64,000 bases of DNA from positions 5,799,001-5,863,000 of the forward strand of contig NZ_CP107902.1 of assembly GCF_036013935.1 (NCBI RefSeq), in the 5' to 3' direction. This stretch comes from Streptomyces sp. NBC_00461 (GTDB lineage Bacteria; Actinomycetota; Actinomycetes; Streptomycetales; Streptomycetaceae). Below the pieces are notes generated by a model, which ran no database searches, was not told the DNA's origin, and saw only the letters and a program-made list of their open reading frames with translations. Position 1 is the first letter of the stretch, and every line of letters starts with the position of its first letter. Positions 24,817-34,010 of the stretch are shown piece by piece. The position numbers and the translations under genes were made by a program.

Positions 24817-26016
24817 GTGACCGAGAAGGCCGATCTTCAGTCCGTCCTCGACCGTGCCGCGGCCGGCGGACGGATCACCCCGGAAGAGGCCCTCGACCTC
24901 TACCGCGACGCCCCGCTGCACGCGCTCGGCGCCGCCGCGGACGCCGTACGCCGCCGCAGGTACGCGGGCACCGAGCACATCGCGACGTACATCATCGAGC
25001 GCAACATCAACTACACGAACGTGTGCGTCACGGCGTGCAAGTTCTGCGCCTTCTACGCCGCCCCCAAGGACACGGCGAAGGGCTGGACGCGCGACCTCGA
25101 CGACATCCTGCGGCGCTGCGCGGAGACCGTCGAGCTGGGCGGCACCCAGATCATGTTCCAGGGCGGACACCACCCGGACTACGGCGTCGAGTACTACGAG
25201 AAGCACTTCGCCGCCATCAAGCAGGCCTTCCCGCAGCTCGTCATCCACAGCCTGGGGGCGAGCGAGGTCGAGCACATGGCGCGGATCTCGAAGGTGTCGG
25301 TCGAGGAGGCCATCACCCGCATCCACGCCGCCGGCCTCGACTCCTTCGCGGGCGCCGGTGCCGAGCTGCTCCCCGAGCGGCCCCGCAAGGCCATCGCGCC
25401 CCTCAAGGAGAGCGGCGAGCGCTGGCTGGAGATCATGGAGACCGCCCACCGGCTGGGCGTGGAGTCGACGTCGACCATGCTCATGGGCACCGGAGAGACC
25501 AACGCCGAGCGCATCGAGCACCTGCGGATGATCCGCGACGTACAGGACCGGACGGGCGGCTTCCGCGCCTTCATCCCGTACACCTACCAGCCGGAGAACA
25601 ACCACCTGAAGGGCCGCACGCAGGCCACGCTCTTCGAGTACCTGCGGATGATCGCCATCGCGCGGCTGTTCATGGACAACATCCAGCACATCCAGGGCTC
25701 CTGGCTGACGACCGGCAAGGAGGTCGGCCAGCTGTCGCTGCACTACGGCGCCGACGACCTCGGCTCGATCATGCTGGAGGAGAACGTCGTCTCCTCGGCC
25801 GGGGCCAAGCACCGCTCCAACCGGCTGGAGATCATCGACCTGATCAGGAAGGCCGGCCGCGTCCCCGCCCAGCGGGCCACGACGTACGAGCACATCGTCG
25901 TCCACGACGACCCGGCCAACGACCCCGTCGACGAGCGCGTGATGTCCCACATCTCGTCCACGGCGATCGCAGGCGGCACGGCACATCCCGAGCTGAAGCT
26001 CCTCACCTCCAACTGA
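24817..26016 (+). CDS. mqnC: Cyclic dehypoxanthinyl futalosine synthase
   Basis: 399 aa from GTG 24817. Radical SAM enzyme of the futalosine menaquinone pathway that cyclises dehypoxanthinyl futalosine. The iron-sulfur motif CVTACKFCAF gives C70, C74 and C77 (CxxxCxxC). Other MqnC-family stretches are GGTQIMFQGGHHPDYG, SGAGAELLP-like FAGAGAELLPERPRK and FIPYTYQPENNHL. Length is normal. The next gene begins seven bases after the stop, so the two are probably co-transcribed. Together with the methyltransferase at 30846 and the reductase at 32718 it supports menaquinone synthesis for NDH-1. Confidence 0.96.
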   Translation: MTEKADLQSVLDRAAAGGRITPEEALDLYRDAPLHALGAAADAVRRRRYAGTEHIATYIIERNINYTNVCVTACKFCAFYAAPKDTAKGWTRDLDDILRRCAETVELGGTQIMFQGGHHPDYGVEYYEKHFAAIKQAFPQLVIHSLGASEVEHMARISKVSVEEAITRIHAAGLDSFAGAGAELLPERPRKAIAPLKESGERWLEIMETAHRLGVESTSTMLMGTGETNAERIEHLRMIRDVQDRTGGFRAFIPYTYQPENNHLKGRTQATLFEYLRMIAIARLFMDNIQHIQGSWLTTGKEVGQLSLHYGADDLGSIMLEENVVSSAGAKHRSNRLEIIDLIRKAGRVPAQRATTYEHIVVHDDPANDPVDERVMSHISSTAIAGGTAHPELKLLTSN

Positions 26017-26023
26017 CCTGCCC

Positions 26024-26494
26024 GTGCTGACGATTCACGCGGCGGACGAGGTCCGGTACGTCTGGGACGACCAGGAGCCGGTCAAGGACGGCCAGAAGCC
26101 GGTCAAGGACGGCGGCGTCCTCGTGACCGGCGGCCGGGTCGCGGCGGTGGGCCTCCTCGCCGACCTCATGGAGCAGCATCCGGACGCGCGGGTGCGGCGC
26201 TGGCCCGGCGTGCTCGGGCCCGCCCGCATCCACGAAGGCCCGCTCCCGGACGCCCCGTCCCCGCGTGAACGCCTCCACGCCGTACTGAAGTCGGGTGCGG
26301 TGGCGGTCCTGGCGCAGCACGTCGACTCACCCGAACTCCGGGCGGCGGCCGAGCGGAACGACGTGCTCGTCCTGCCGGCTGCCCGACCGACGATGCTGGA
26401 CGAGACCGCCCGCGCCGACCTCGCGGTCTTCGACAGAACCGGCACCTGCATCGCAACGGTGTGCGCCGGCCGCCTGGTGCACAGACGGCGGTAA
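26024..26494 (+). CDS. Imidazolonepropionase-like N-terminal domain protein
   Basis: 156 aa from GTG 26024, seven bases after mqnC. The start (LTIHAADEVRYVW) and VLVTGGRVAAVG resemble the small beta domain of amidohydrolases such as imidazolonepropionase. The end (LAVFDRTGTCIATVCAGRLVHRR) resembles the returning strand of that domain. The TIM-barrel core with its metal-binding HxH motif is absent. This looks like a conserved stand-alone form rather than a decaying enzyme, because the ends join smoothly. A tandem KDGQKPVKDGG repeat lies near residue 23. Role unknown; possibly linked to menaquinone by position. Confidence 0.75.
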   Translation: MLTIHAADEVRYVWDDQEPVKDGQKPVKDGGVLVTGGRVAAVGLLADLMEQHPDARVRRWPGVLGPARIHEGPLPDAPSPRERLHAVLKSGAVAVLAQHVDSPELRAAAERNDVLVLPAARPTMLDETARADLAVFDRTGTCIATVCAGRLVHRRR

Positions 26495-26525
26495 GGCTTT
26501 CAGAGGCACACGGCTGCAAGGCTTT

Positions 26526-26570
26526 TCAGGGGCGCCGGGAACTGCGCGACCAGCCACGAAGCACCCGCAC
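26526..26570. repeat. Dispersed Streptomyces intergenic repeat
   Basis: Sequence of the form CAGGGGCGCCGGGAACTGCG followed by CGACCAGCCACGAAGCACCC. From memory, near-identical copies occur in intergenic regions of many Streptomyces genomes, often between convergent genes as here. It can fold and may help termination. Confidence 0.65.
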
Positions 26571-26581
26571 ACTCTCCGCTC

Positions 26582-27610
26582 TCAGCCCGCGAACGCCTCC
26601 CCGAACGCCCCCGAACTCTGCTTCACCCCACTGCAATTGGTGGCCGCATCGTCAGACGCAGAGTCGTCGTCCTCGCACTGCTGGTCCCGGAACGTCGACC
26701 ACATCGACACCCACGCCATCCCCTTTTCCTCGGAGAACTCCCGCACCTGCGCCGCGTCGGAGAGCGTGAACGTCTCGTTGGCGATGTCGTTGTCGCCGAT
26801 CATCGAGGTGAGCGCCATGCCCCGCCAGGCGGCCGTGTCGGACAGGCCGAAGACCTTCTTCAGCTGCGTGTGGGCCGCCTTGGCCGAGGTGAGGGCGTAG
26901 TCGCCCATGTCGTCGGTGTAGGACTCGCCGTAGTTCATGGTCATGAGGTTGACCGTGGAGACCTGGACGTCGTACTTGTTCGCGGATTCCAGGAGCGCCA
27001 GGCCGTCGGAGTCCAGGCCGGACGGCATGACCGGGAGCGTGAAGGTGACCTCCAGGTCGCTGCGCTCCTTCTGCAGCAGGGCGATCGCCTCCGAGCGCCG
27101 GGCGACCGAATCGGAGTGGGTCAGCTCGTCGCCCTCGATGTCGAAGTCGGCCTGGGTGGAGCCGGCCGCGTCCAGTGCCTTGCCGTACGCCTTCGCCAGC
27201 GCCGAAGCACTGTCGCAGGTCGACGCCAGCTCCTTGCCCGAGGCACCGCCGAAGGAGACGCGGACGGAGCCGCCGTCCTTCTTCAGCTTCGCCGTACGGG
27301 ACTTCACCGCCGAGTCGGTCAGGGCGTCCTCGCCGTTCCACTTCGGCGTGCAGTCACTGCCGTCGGCGATCACGAAGGCCAGGTTGTACGTCGACGGGGA
27401 GCCGCTGGAGTCGTTGCCGGAGGCGTCCGTGGCGCTCACGTAGGGGGCGTACGACGTACCGGGCGACTCGGCGGGCGACGCGGTGCCGGACTTCCCGGGC
27501 TTCTGCGCGGCGTCCGTGGTCCCGCCCGAGCCCGCGGAACAGCCCGCCGCGGCCAGGGCGAACAGACAAGTGAGCCCGGCCGCCGACTTCCGGAAACTCG
27601 GCATTCGCAT
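26582..27610 (-). CDS. GH18 chitinase-like lipoprotein
   Basis: 342 aa from ATG 27610. Lipobox AAGC (Cys24) and a Ser/Thr/Pro linker. The domain follows a GH18 pattern: SVRVSFGGAS (strand 3), ADFDIEGDEL around residues 152-161 giving DxDxE with the catalytic Glu, then VNLMTMNYGES and MAWVSMWSTFRD toward the end. Cell-surface attachment instead of secretion, and no carbohydrate-binding module, set it apart from typical secreted chitinases. Probably acts on chitin or a related N-acetylated glycan. Confidence 0.85.
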   Translation of the reverse strand: MRMPSFRKSAAGLTCLFALAAAGCSAGSGGTTDAAQKPGKSGTASPAESPGTSYAPYVSATDASGNDSSGSPSTYNLAFVIADGSDCTPKWNGEDALTDSAVKSRTAKLKKDGGSVRVSFGGASGKELASTCDSASALAKAYGKALDAAGSTQADFDIEGDELTHSDSVARRSEAIALLQKERSDLEVTFTLPVMPSGLDSDGLALLESANKYDVQVSTVNLMTMNYGESYTDDMGDYALTSAKAAHTQLKKVFGLSDTAAWRGMALTSMIGDNDIANETFTLSDAAQVREFSEEKGMAWVSMWSTFRDQQCEDDDSASDDAATNCSGVKQSSGAFGEAFAG

Positions 27611-27908
27611 GCACCCGCTCTCGTGATTTCTGTCTCAAGCTCGAAACAAGGGCTCATTCGAAAGGGAAACGTCTCACACGGAGCCGGTGTTCACGAAACC
27701 GGCTCATGCACAGGAAACACAGGGGAGGAACGGGTTGGATCGGATTATTCCGGCAGGCGGAACGCGACATTCAACTCGTTCCCCCCGGTGTCGAGTTGCG
27801 CAGGAATTCCAGGGATTCCATAGGTGGGAGACAGCTTAAGGCGTTTCTCATATGCGCCTCACAACAAGACTCGATTCGGTCACATAAAGACTCCCTAACG
27901 TCTGGGGA
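27611..27908. other. Divergent intergenic region
   Basis: No gene seen. It is somewhat lower in G+C than its neighbours, especially 27730-27900, as expected of a promoter region between two divergent genes. No operator recognised. Confidence 0.45.
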
Positions 27909-28337
27909 ATGCATTTCGAGCCTGCCATCGAAAACCGAGCGACCGCAGGTGGTCGCCGCCGCAAACGCGGCAGCGGGTCCGTCGAGGGGCCCGTGTTCGT
28001 TGACAACTCCGGGCGCCGCTCCAAGCTGCTGCGCCGGATGGGGCTTCTGGCCGGCGTCCTGTGTCTCGGGTACGCCGTGATCCTGGGCCTGGCCTTCATG
28101 GGCATCGGCACCGCGACCCCTTCCTCGCTGCTGCCCTTCGCGGGCGGAGGCCCGGTCGGTGCCCGCAACTCCGGCCCCCGCGGCGCCGATCCGCAGGGCG
28201 GCATCGGCGCCCCGCCCGTGAGGCCCAGCGGTACTCCGCCCACGGGCACCGCCACAGGCGAGCCGCCCGGCTCCACACTGTCCGCCTCCGCGCCCGCGTC
28301 CGCGTTCGCGTCCCCGTCCGCCTCCGCGGCCAACTGA
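27909..28337 (+). CDS. Hypothetical membrane-anchored protein upstream of the glycosyltransferase
   Basis: 142 aa with ATG 27909; the ribosome site is poor (GGGG abuts the start), so the true start may be internal. A basic N-terminus (RRRKRGS) precedes one membrane segment (residues ~47-66, LLAGVLCLGYAVILGLAF). A long Pro/Gly/Ser-rich tail ends in SASAAN and is probably extracytoplasmic. I recall similar short proteins preceding bifunctional polysaccharide deacetylase/glycosyltransferase genes in Streptomyces, so it may belong to the same polysaccharide system. Confidence 0.65.
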   Translation: MHFEPAIENRATAGGRRRKRGSGSVEGPVFVDNSGRRSKLLRRMGLLAGVLCLGYAVILGLAFMGIGTATPSSLLPFAGGGPVGARNSGPRGADPQGGIGAPPVRPSGTPPTGTATGEPPGSTLSASAPASAFASPSASAAN

Positions 28338-28356
28338 CCGGAACGCGGCCAGACCC

Positions 28357-29522
28357 ATGACGACGACAACCACCTCTCGCGGCCGCCGCCGCGCCCCCAC
28401 CCGTATGCAGCGGGCGGCGGGCAAGGCCGCTGCGCTGCAGAAACCGCGAGTCATCCTCGCCCTCACAACGAGAAGGAGTGCATCGCCAACACCCTTGGGT
28501 CACTGGCCGGGAGCACCCATCCGATCGAGATCATCGTGGTCGACGACGGCTCCACGGACGGCACGTCGGACATCGCCCGCGACGCCGCCGTCTCACTCGG
28601 CATGACGAACGTCCGCGTCATCCGCCAGGAGAACGCCGGAAAGCCGGCCGCCCTCAACAACGGTGTCCGCAGCGCCAGTCACGACATCGTCGTGATGATG
28701 GACGGTGACACGGTCTTCGAGCCGGACACCGTACGGCAGTTGGTACAGCCCTTCGCGGATCCGGCCGTCGGCGCCGTCGCCGGCAACGCCAAGGTCGGCA
28801 ACCGTGACACGGTCATCGGCGCCTGGCAGCACATCGAGTACGTGATGGGCTTCAACCTCGACCGCCGCATGTACGACCTTCTGCGCTGCATGCCCACCAT
28901 CCCGGGCGCGATCGGCGCGTTCCGCCGGGAGGCGGTCATCCAGGTCGGCGGCATGAGCGAGGACACCCTCGCCGAGGACACCGACATCACCATCGCCATG
29001 CACCGCGCGGGCTGGCGGGTCGTCTACCAGGAGCACGCCAAGGCCTGGACGGAGGCGCCCGGTTCGCTCAAGCAGCTGTGGTCCCAGCGCTACCGCTGGT
29101 CCTACGGCACCATGCAGGCGCTGTGGAAGCACCGCAAGTCCCTGACGGACAAGGGGCCTTCGGGGCGCTTCGGGCGCGTCGGGATGCCGCTGGTGGTGAT
29201 CTTCCAGATCGCCACGCCGGTCTTCGCCCCGCTCATCGACGTGTTCACCGCCTACTCGATGGTCTTCGTCGATTTCACGGAGGCGCTCCTCGCGTGGCTC
29301 GCGGTGCTCGGCGTCCAACTCCTGTGCGCGGCCTACGCATTCCGGCTCGACCGCGAGAAGTACAGGTACCTGCTGATGATGCCGCTGCAACAGCTGGCCT
29401 ACCGCCAGATGATGTACCTCGTCCTGATCCACTCCTGCATCACCGCCCTGACCGGCGGCCGCCTGCGCTGGCAGAAGCTGAAGCGGACCGGCGAGGTCGG
29501 GACTCCGGCGGGGGTGAGCTGA
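28357..29522 (+). pseudogene. Bifunctional polysaccharide deacetylase/GT2 gene with large internal deletion and frame break
   Basis: The start (TTTTSRGRRRAPTRMQRAAG, then QKPRVILAL) is the N-terminus expected of a membrane-bound deacetylase-GT2 fusion. At about 28461-28467 it jumps into the middle of the GT2 domain (NEKECIANTLGSLAG) in another frame. The whole deacetylase domain, its linker and the first GT2 strand are missing. The remaining GT2 frame is open to 29522 with the acidic motifs DDGSTDG, DGDTVFEPD and EDTDITIAM, and QRYRW of processive synthases. GTG 28536 could still start a truncated GT2 piece. Confidence 0.8.
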
Positions 29523-29523
29523 G

Positions 29524-30822
29524 ATGGGTTCGCACAGGAGAGGCGTACCGCTCCCGGCTGCTGCCGCGACCGCATCAGGCCCCGCTGCCGGCGGTCGTTC
29601 CCCAGGGCGACGGGGATCCCTCCACGCGGGTGAAGGCGAGAGCGGGGGAGGGCGGGCGCAGCAGCCCGCAACGCCGGGCCCGCCCGTATCCGACCTCATG
29701 GGTTCCGGCCTCATGGGTTCCGGCCTCAAGGGTTCCGGCCTCAAGGGGTCCGGCCTCAAGGGCTCCGACTCCACCCCACAGCCCCAACGCCCCGCACGCG
29801 ACCGCTACTTCGACACCCTCCGTGCCGTGGCACTCGTCCGCGTCGTCACGTACCACACCTTCGGCTGGGCCTGGGCCGGGATGGTCTTCCCGTCGATGGG
29901 GGTCATGTTCGCCCTGGCCGGCACCTTGATGGCGAAGTCGCTGGAGCGTCCGGCACTCAAGGTGATCAGGAGCCGTATGCGCCGGCTGCTGCCCCCGTTC
30001 TGGTTCTGGGGCGTCTTCGTGATCCTCGCGATGCTGATCCACGGCTGGATGCCGGGCTGGCAGATCGTCTACTGGATCGTGCCGCTCGGCGACCCGCCGG
30101 GCAACGCCTGGGGCACGCAGGCCTGGGAGATCCTCTGGTACCTGCGCACCTATCTCTGGTTCGTGCTGCTGTCGCCGGCCCTGCTGAGGGTCTTCCGGCC
30201 GGCTCCTCTCCCGGTCCTGTTCCTCTCCCTCGCCCCGATCCTGGTCGTGCAATTCCTGTGGGAGCCCCCGGACAACCGCTTCGGCAGCGCCCTGACGGAC
30301 CTCGCGACCTTCCTCTTCTGCTGGATCCTCGGCTTCGCGCACCGCGACGGGGTCCTGCAGCGGCTGAAGCCGGCCGTCGTCGTCCTGCTGTCCGTCGCGG
30401 CGGTCGGCTACGGCGGCTGGTACGCCTTCACGCACCAGGCGGAGACGGGCTCGTACGACCTCGACGACATTCCGCTGGCCCAGGCCTTCTGGTCGGCCGG
30501 GTACGTCATGTTCCTGATGTGGGCCAAGGCCTACTTCCGCATCGACTTCGCCTGGCTCACCCGCCTCCGGCGCACCGACCGCATCGTCACGATCTTCAAC
30601 GCCCGCGCCGTGACGCTCTACCTCTGGCACGAGATCGCGCTGATCCTCGCAGTCCCGCTGATCGACCAGTTCTGGAACGTGCCCGCGTTCGAGAAGTACC
30701 TTCCGCTGGAGAGCCAGTGGTTCGTGTTCGGCATCGGCTGGATCCTGATCGCGGTGTTCATCCTGTTGTGCGGATGGGTGGAGGACGTGGCCGCGAAGAA
30801 GAAGCCCAGGCTTCTTCCCTGA
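29524..30822 (+). CDS. Acyltransferase 3 family membrane protein
   Basis: 432 aa from ATG 29524, directly after the glycosyltransferase stop. An N-terminal ~90 residues are Pro/Gly/Ser-rich with a pentapeptide repeat. Then [20 protein letters not shown] (R and H motifs of acyltransferase 3) starts a ~10-helix membrane domain that runs to the end, closing with [20 protein letters not shown] [15 protein letters not shown]. These enzymes O-acylate cell-surface polysaccharides. The pairing with a processive GT2 suggests a modified exopolysaccharide, now perhaps inactive because the GT2 gene is broken. Confidence 0.88.
   Translation: MGSHRRGVPLPAAAATASGPAAGGRSPGRRGSLHAGEGESGGGRAQQPATPGPPVSDLMGSGLMGSGLKGSGLKGSGLKGSDSTPQPQRPARDRYFDTLRAVALVRVVTYHTFGWAWAGMVFPSMGVMFALAGTLMAKSLERPALKVIRSRMRRLLPPFWFWGVFVILAMLIHGWMPGWQIVYWIVPLGDPPGNAWGTQAWEILWYLRTYLWFVLLSPALLRVFRPAPLPVLFLSLAPILVVQFLWEPPDNRFGSALTDLATFLFCWILGFAHRDGVLQRLKPAVVVLLSVAAVGYGGWYAFTHQAETGSYDLDDIPLAQAFWSAGYVMFLMWAKAYFRIDFAWLTRLRRTDRIVTIFNARAVTLYLWHEIALILAVPLIDQFWNVPAFEKYLPLESQWFVFGIGWILIAVFILLCGWVEDVAAKKKPRLLP
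29695..29769 (+). repeat. Five 15-bp tandem repeats inside acyltransferase gene
   Basis: Units of the form GGTTCCGGCCTCATG or ...AAG run in frame and encode [10 protein letters not shown] five times. They fall in the disordered N-terminal part, before the membrane domain. Confidence 0.88.
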
Positions 30823-30845
30823 GGGCGGACTGCAACAATGGCGGG

Positions 30846-31541
30846 GTGACCCGCGCTTCCCTGAACAAGCAGCCGCACGAAGTCGCCTCGATGTTCGACG
30901 ACGTGGCGGAACGGTACGACCTGACGAACGACGTGCTGTCGCTCGGCCAGGACCGGGTGTGGCGCAAGGAGGTGGCCCGGGCGGTCGACGCCCGGCCCGC
31001 ACAGAAGGTCCTGGACCTGGCGGCGGGTACGGCGACGTCCTCGCTGCCGTTCGCGCGCACGGGCGCGTACGTCGTCCCCTGCGACTTCTCCATCGGCATG
31101 CTCCAGGTCGGCAAGAAGAAGCACCCCTGGCTGCCGCTGACCGCGGGCGACGCGACGAAGCTGCCGTTCGGGGACGATGTCTTCGACGCCGTCACGATCT
31201 CCTTCGGCCTGCGCAACGTGCAGGACTTCGACGCCGCCCTGCGCGAGATGCACCGGGTGACCAAGCCCGGTGGCCGGGTGGTGATCTGCGAGTTCTCGCA
31301 CCCGACCTGGGCGCCCTTCCGCACGGTCTACACCGAGTACCTGATGCGGGCCCTCCCGCCGGTCGCGCGCGCGGTCTCCTCCAACCCCGACGCCTACGTC
31401 TACCTCGCCGAGTCCATCCGCGCCTGGCCCGACCAGCCCGCGCTTGCCGACCACCTGCAGAAGGCCGGCTGGTCGAAGGTGGCGTGGCGCAACCTCACGG
31501 GCGGGGTGGTGGCCCTGCACCGCGGGTTCAAGGAGGCCTGA
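30846..31541 (+). CDS. menG: Demethylmenaquinone methyltransferase
   Basis: 231 aa from GTG 30846 (frame open upstream inside the acyltransferase, without similarity). Last step of menaquinone synthesis: C-methylation of demethylmenaquinone with SAM. UbiE/MenG-family motifs are visible: [20 protein letters not shown] (residues ~13-32), [15 protein letters not shown] (SAM pocket), DALPFGDD-like [20 protein letters not shown] and [18 protein letters not shown]. Length is normal. It lies between mqnC and the nuo operon, as in other streptomycetes. Confidence 0.94.
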   Translation: MTRASLNKQPHEVASMFDDVAERYDLTNDVLSLGQDRVWRKEVARAVDARPAQKVLDLAAGTATSSLPFARTGAYVVPCDFSIGMLQVGKKKHPWLPLTAGDATKLPFGDDVFDAVTISFGLRNVQDFDAALREMHRVTKPGGRVVICEFSHPTWAPFRTVYTEYLMRALPPVARAVSSNPDAYVYLAESIRAWPDQPALADHLQKAGWSKVAWRNLTGGVVALHRGFKEA

Positions 31542-31615
31542 GCCCCGCAGGGGCCGACCCTGAGCCCCGCACGGTTCCACCTGAACCCCGCGCGGGTCCG
31601 GGAGAGCCGGGCGGG

Positions 31616-31975
31616 TCAGGGAACGCGGAATCCGACGACGGCGTACGGGTCCTCCGGCTCGTCGAGTTCGCGCTGCATCCCGCCGCTGGGCGGACGCGGC
31701 AGGCGCGGTTCGCGCACACCGGCGCCGCCCCCGCCCTCACCCTCGCCGAAGTCGAACCACACGTAGACCATCGAGTCCCGCGGCACTTCGGCATTCGGCT
31801 GCGGGTACTGCCGTACGACGTACTCGACGACGGTCTGGTGGAAGTCGGGCCGGTCCGGCGCGTTGATGAACAGGCCGGTCGACTCGGCTGTCTTGCGCGC
31901 ATCCATGGCCATCAGTCCGACAAGTCGCGGTACGCGCACTTCGGGTGTCTTGGGCGGTATGTGCACAGATGTCAC
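31616..31975 (-). CDS. Single-PASTA-domain protein
   Basis: 119 aa from ATG 31975. Residues ~10-75 form one PASTA domain (RVPRLVGLMAMDARKTAEST, QYPQPNAEVPRDSMVYVWF). The tail is Gly-rich then charged. There is no signal peptide, membrane helix or kinase domain, so unlike penicillin-binding proteins and PknB the domain stands alone, presumably in the cytoplasm. Function unknown. It follows the GNAT gene on the same strand after 136 bases. Confidence 0.82.
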   Translation of the reverse strand: MTSVHIPPKTPEVRVPRLVGLMAMDARKTAESTGLFINAPDRPDFHQTVVEYVVRQYPQPNAEVPRDSMVYVWFDFGEGEGGGGAGVREPRLPRPPSGGMQRELDEPEDPYAVVGFRVP

Positions 31976-32111
31976 CCCCAGCGGTACCTGAAGGGTAACT
32001 CCAGCCCGGCATCACCCGGAAGTGTCATGTGTCTTTCTGTAACAGTCGACTACGTTGAGTAGCCATCGGGGGTCGTGGTCGGGCGCCACGGCCGCTCGTC
32101 GCAGTCGGGCG

Positions 32112-32618
32112 TCACAGATCGAGCCGGTAGCAGTGCCCCTCCTGCTCCCGGGTCGGCGTCGTGAAGACCTCGGCGAGGTGCATGCCCAGCCGCCGCGTCA
32201 CCGCGATCGACCGTTTGTTGCCGGCCAGGACCATCGCGACCACGTTCGGCACCTCCGCCGCCCGCAGCCGTTCCAGTGTCATCTGCGCCGCAGCGGTGGC
32301 GTACCCCTTGCCCCAGTACTGTCGCCCGAGCCGCCACCCGATCTCGATCTCGCCCTTGGGGCCCCAGTCCTGCGGCCACGGCTGGGCGCCGGTGAACCCG
32401 ATGACCTGCCCGGACTCGCCGACCATGGTCCACAGGCAGAAGCCCCGCTCGGCGTCGTGTCGGCGCTGTCGGGCGGTGAGTTCCTCGTAGAGGGAGAGGT
32501 CGGCGGACCTGCCGCCGTGGAACTCCATGACGTCCGGGTCGTCGAAGACCCGGTGCCAGGCGACGGCGTCCTCGTCGGTGGGGACGCGCAGCCGTACTAC
32601 GGGGAGAGCTCGGTTCAC
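32112..32618 (-). CDS. GNAT-family N-acetyltransferase
   Basis: 168 aa from GTG 32618 (no better start is visible; the frame is open much further upstream as antisense shadow). RimJ/RimL-type GNAT: VRLRVPTDEDAVAWHRVFDD at the start, EIEIGWRLGRQYWGKGYATA with the acetyl-CoA pyrophosphate-binding Q/RxxGxG/A, and AGNKRSIAVTRRLGMHLAE near the end. Substrate unknown. It is divergent from the geranylgeranyl-reductase-family gene, whose start lies 99 bases away. Confidence 0.85.
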   Translation of the reverse strand: MNRALPVVRLRVPTDEDAVAWHRVFDDPDVMEFHGGRSADLSLYEELTARQRRHDAERGFCLWTMVGESGQVIGFTGAQPWPQDWGPKGEIEIGWRLGRQYWGKGYATAAAQMTLERLRAAEVPNVVAMVLAGNKRSIAVTRRLGMHLAEVFTTPTREQEGHCYRLDL

Positions 32619-32717
32619 GAGGCAGCCCTTCAGCCGGGTGATCAATTCTGCTGAATAGACTGCCTGTGTCCAGTGCCGCTCGGCACAGAGATTTGTCGAA
32701 CTTGGGGAGATCCCGCC

Positions 32718-34010
32718 GTGACCGTCGTGACCGAGCCGCTCTCCGAGAACACCGCCGATGTGATCGTCGTGGGCGCGGGGCCGGCGGGCTCCACGACCGC
32801 CTACCACCTCGCCAAGTCCGGCCTCGACGTGCTCCTGCTGGAGAAGACCGAGTTCCCGCGCGAGAAGGTCTGCGGCGACGGCCTGACCCCGCGCGCCACC
32901 AAGCAGCTCGTGGCCATGGGCATCGACATCTCCGAGGAGGCCGGCTGGCTGCGCAACAAGGGGCTGCGCATCATCGGCGGCGGCGTCCGCCTCCAGCTGG
33001 ACTGGCCGGATCTCGCCTCCTTCCCGGACTACGGCCTCGTCCGCAAGCGCGACGACTTCGACGAGCAGCTCGCCCGGCAGGCCCAGAAGGCGGGAGCGCG
33101 CCTGTACGAGCGCTGCAACGTCGGGGCCCCGATCATCGACGACCGCACGGGCCGCATCACCGGCGTCCACGCCAAGCTCGGCGAGGAGAAGCGCGAAGTC
33201 ACCTTCCACGCGCCGCTCGTGGTCGCGGCCGACGGCAACTCCACCCGCCTCTCCCTCGCGATGGGCCTGCACCGCCGCGAGGACCGCCCGATGGGCGTCG
33301 CGGTCCGGACGTATTTCGAGAGCCCCCGCCACGAGGACGACTACCTGGAGTCCTGGCTGGAACTGTGGGACCGCCGAGGCCCCCAGGACCGCCTGCTCCC
33401 CGGCTACGGCTGGATCTTCGGCATGGGCGACGGCACGTCGAACGTCGGCCTGGGCGTCCTGAACACCTCCGACTCCTTCAAGGAACTGGACTGGCGCGAG
33501 GTCCTGAAGGCCTGGTGCGCCTCCATGCCCGAGGACTGGGGCTACACGCCGGACAACATGACCGGCCCCATCCGGGGAGCGGCCCTGCCGATGGCGTTCA
33601 ACCGCCAGCCCCACTACACCAAGGGCCTGCTCCTGGTCGGCGACGCCGGCGGCCTGGTGAACCCCTTCAACGGCGAGGGCATCGCCTACGCCATGGAGTC
33701 CGCCCAGCTCGCCGCCGACGTCATCGTCCAGGCCCACGCCCGCCCGACGGCCGCGAGCCGCGAACTGGCCCTCCAGCGCTACCCGCGCGTCCTGAAGGAC
33801 ACCTACGGCGGCTACTACACGCTCGGCCGCGCCTTCGTGAAGCTCATCGGCAACCCGAAGGTCATGAAGATCGCGGCCCAGCGCGGCCTCACCCACCCCA
33901 TGCTGATGAAGTTCACCCTGAAGCTCCTGGCGAACCTGACGGACCCGACCGGCGGTGACGCGATGGACCGGATCATCAACGGCCTCAGCAAGGTGGCACC
34001 GAAGGCGTGA
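32718..34010 (+). CDS. Geranylgeranyl reductase family flavoprotein, MenJ-like menaquinone side-chain reductase
   Basis: 430 aa from GTG 32718 behind GGGGAGA (32704-32710). FAD Rossmann motif VVGAGPAGSTTAYHLA, substrate-side CGDGLTPRA (CxxG-type motif of geranylgeranyl reductases), and the late flavin-binding GDAGGLVNPFNGEGIAYAM. In Mycobacterium tuberculosis MenJ of this family saturates an isoprene unit of menaquinone. Streptomyces make partly saturated MK-9, and this gene lies between menG and nuo, so the same role is likely here. That is inference; a role in other prenyl lipids is possible. Confidence 0.88.
   Translation: MTVVTEPLSENTADVIVVGAGPAGSTTAYHLAKSGLDVLLLEKTEFPREKVCGDGLTPRATKQLVAMGIDISEEAGWLRNKGLRIIGGGVRLQLDWPDLASFPDYGLVRKRDDFDEQLARQAQKAGARLYERCNVGAPIIDDRTGRITGVHAKLGEEKREVTFHAPLVVAADGNSTRLSLAMGLHRREDRPMGVAVRTYFESPRHEDDYLESWLELWDRRGPQDRLLPGYGWIFGMGDGTSNVGLGVLNTSDSFKELDWREVLKAWCASMPEDWGYTPDNMTGPIRGAALPMAFNRQPHYTKGLLLVGDAGGLVNPFNGEGIAYAMESAQLAADVIVQAHARPTAASRELALQRYPRVLKDTYGGYYTLGRAFVKLIGNPKVMKIAAQRGLTHPMLMKFTLKLLANLTDPTGGDAMDRIINGLSKVAPKA

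Noticed and set aside
28536..29522. An ordinary intact GT2 gene starting at GTG 28536
   Set aside because: GT2 sequence clearly continues upstream in the same frame to 28467, and the N-terminal part of the fusion protein sits at 28357, so a deletion explains it better.
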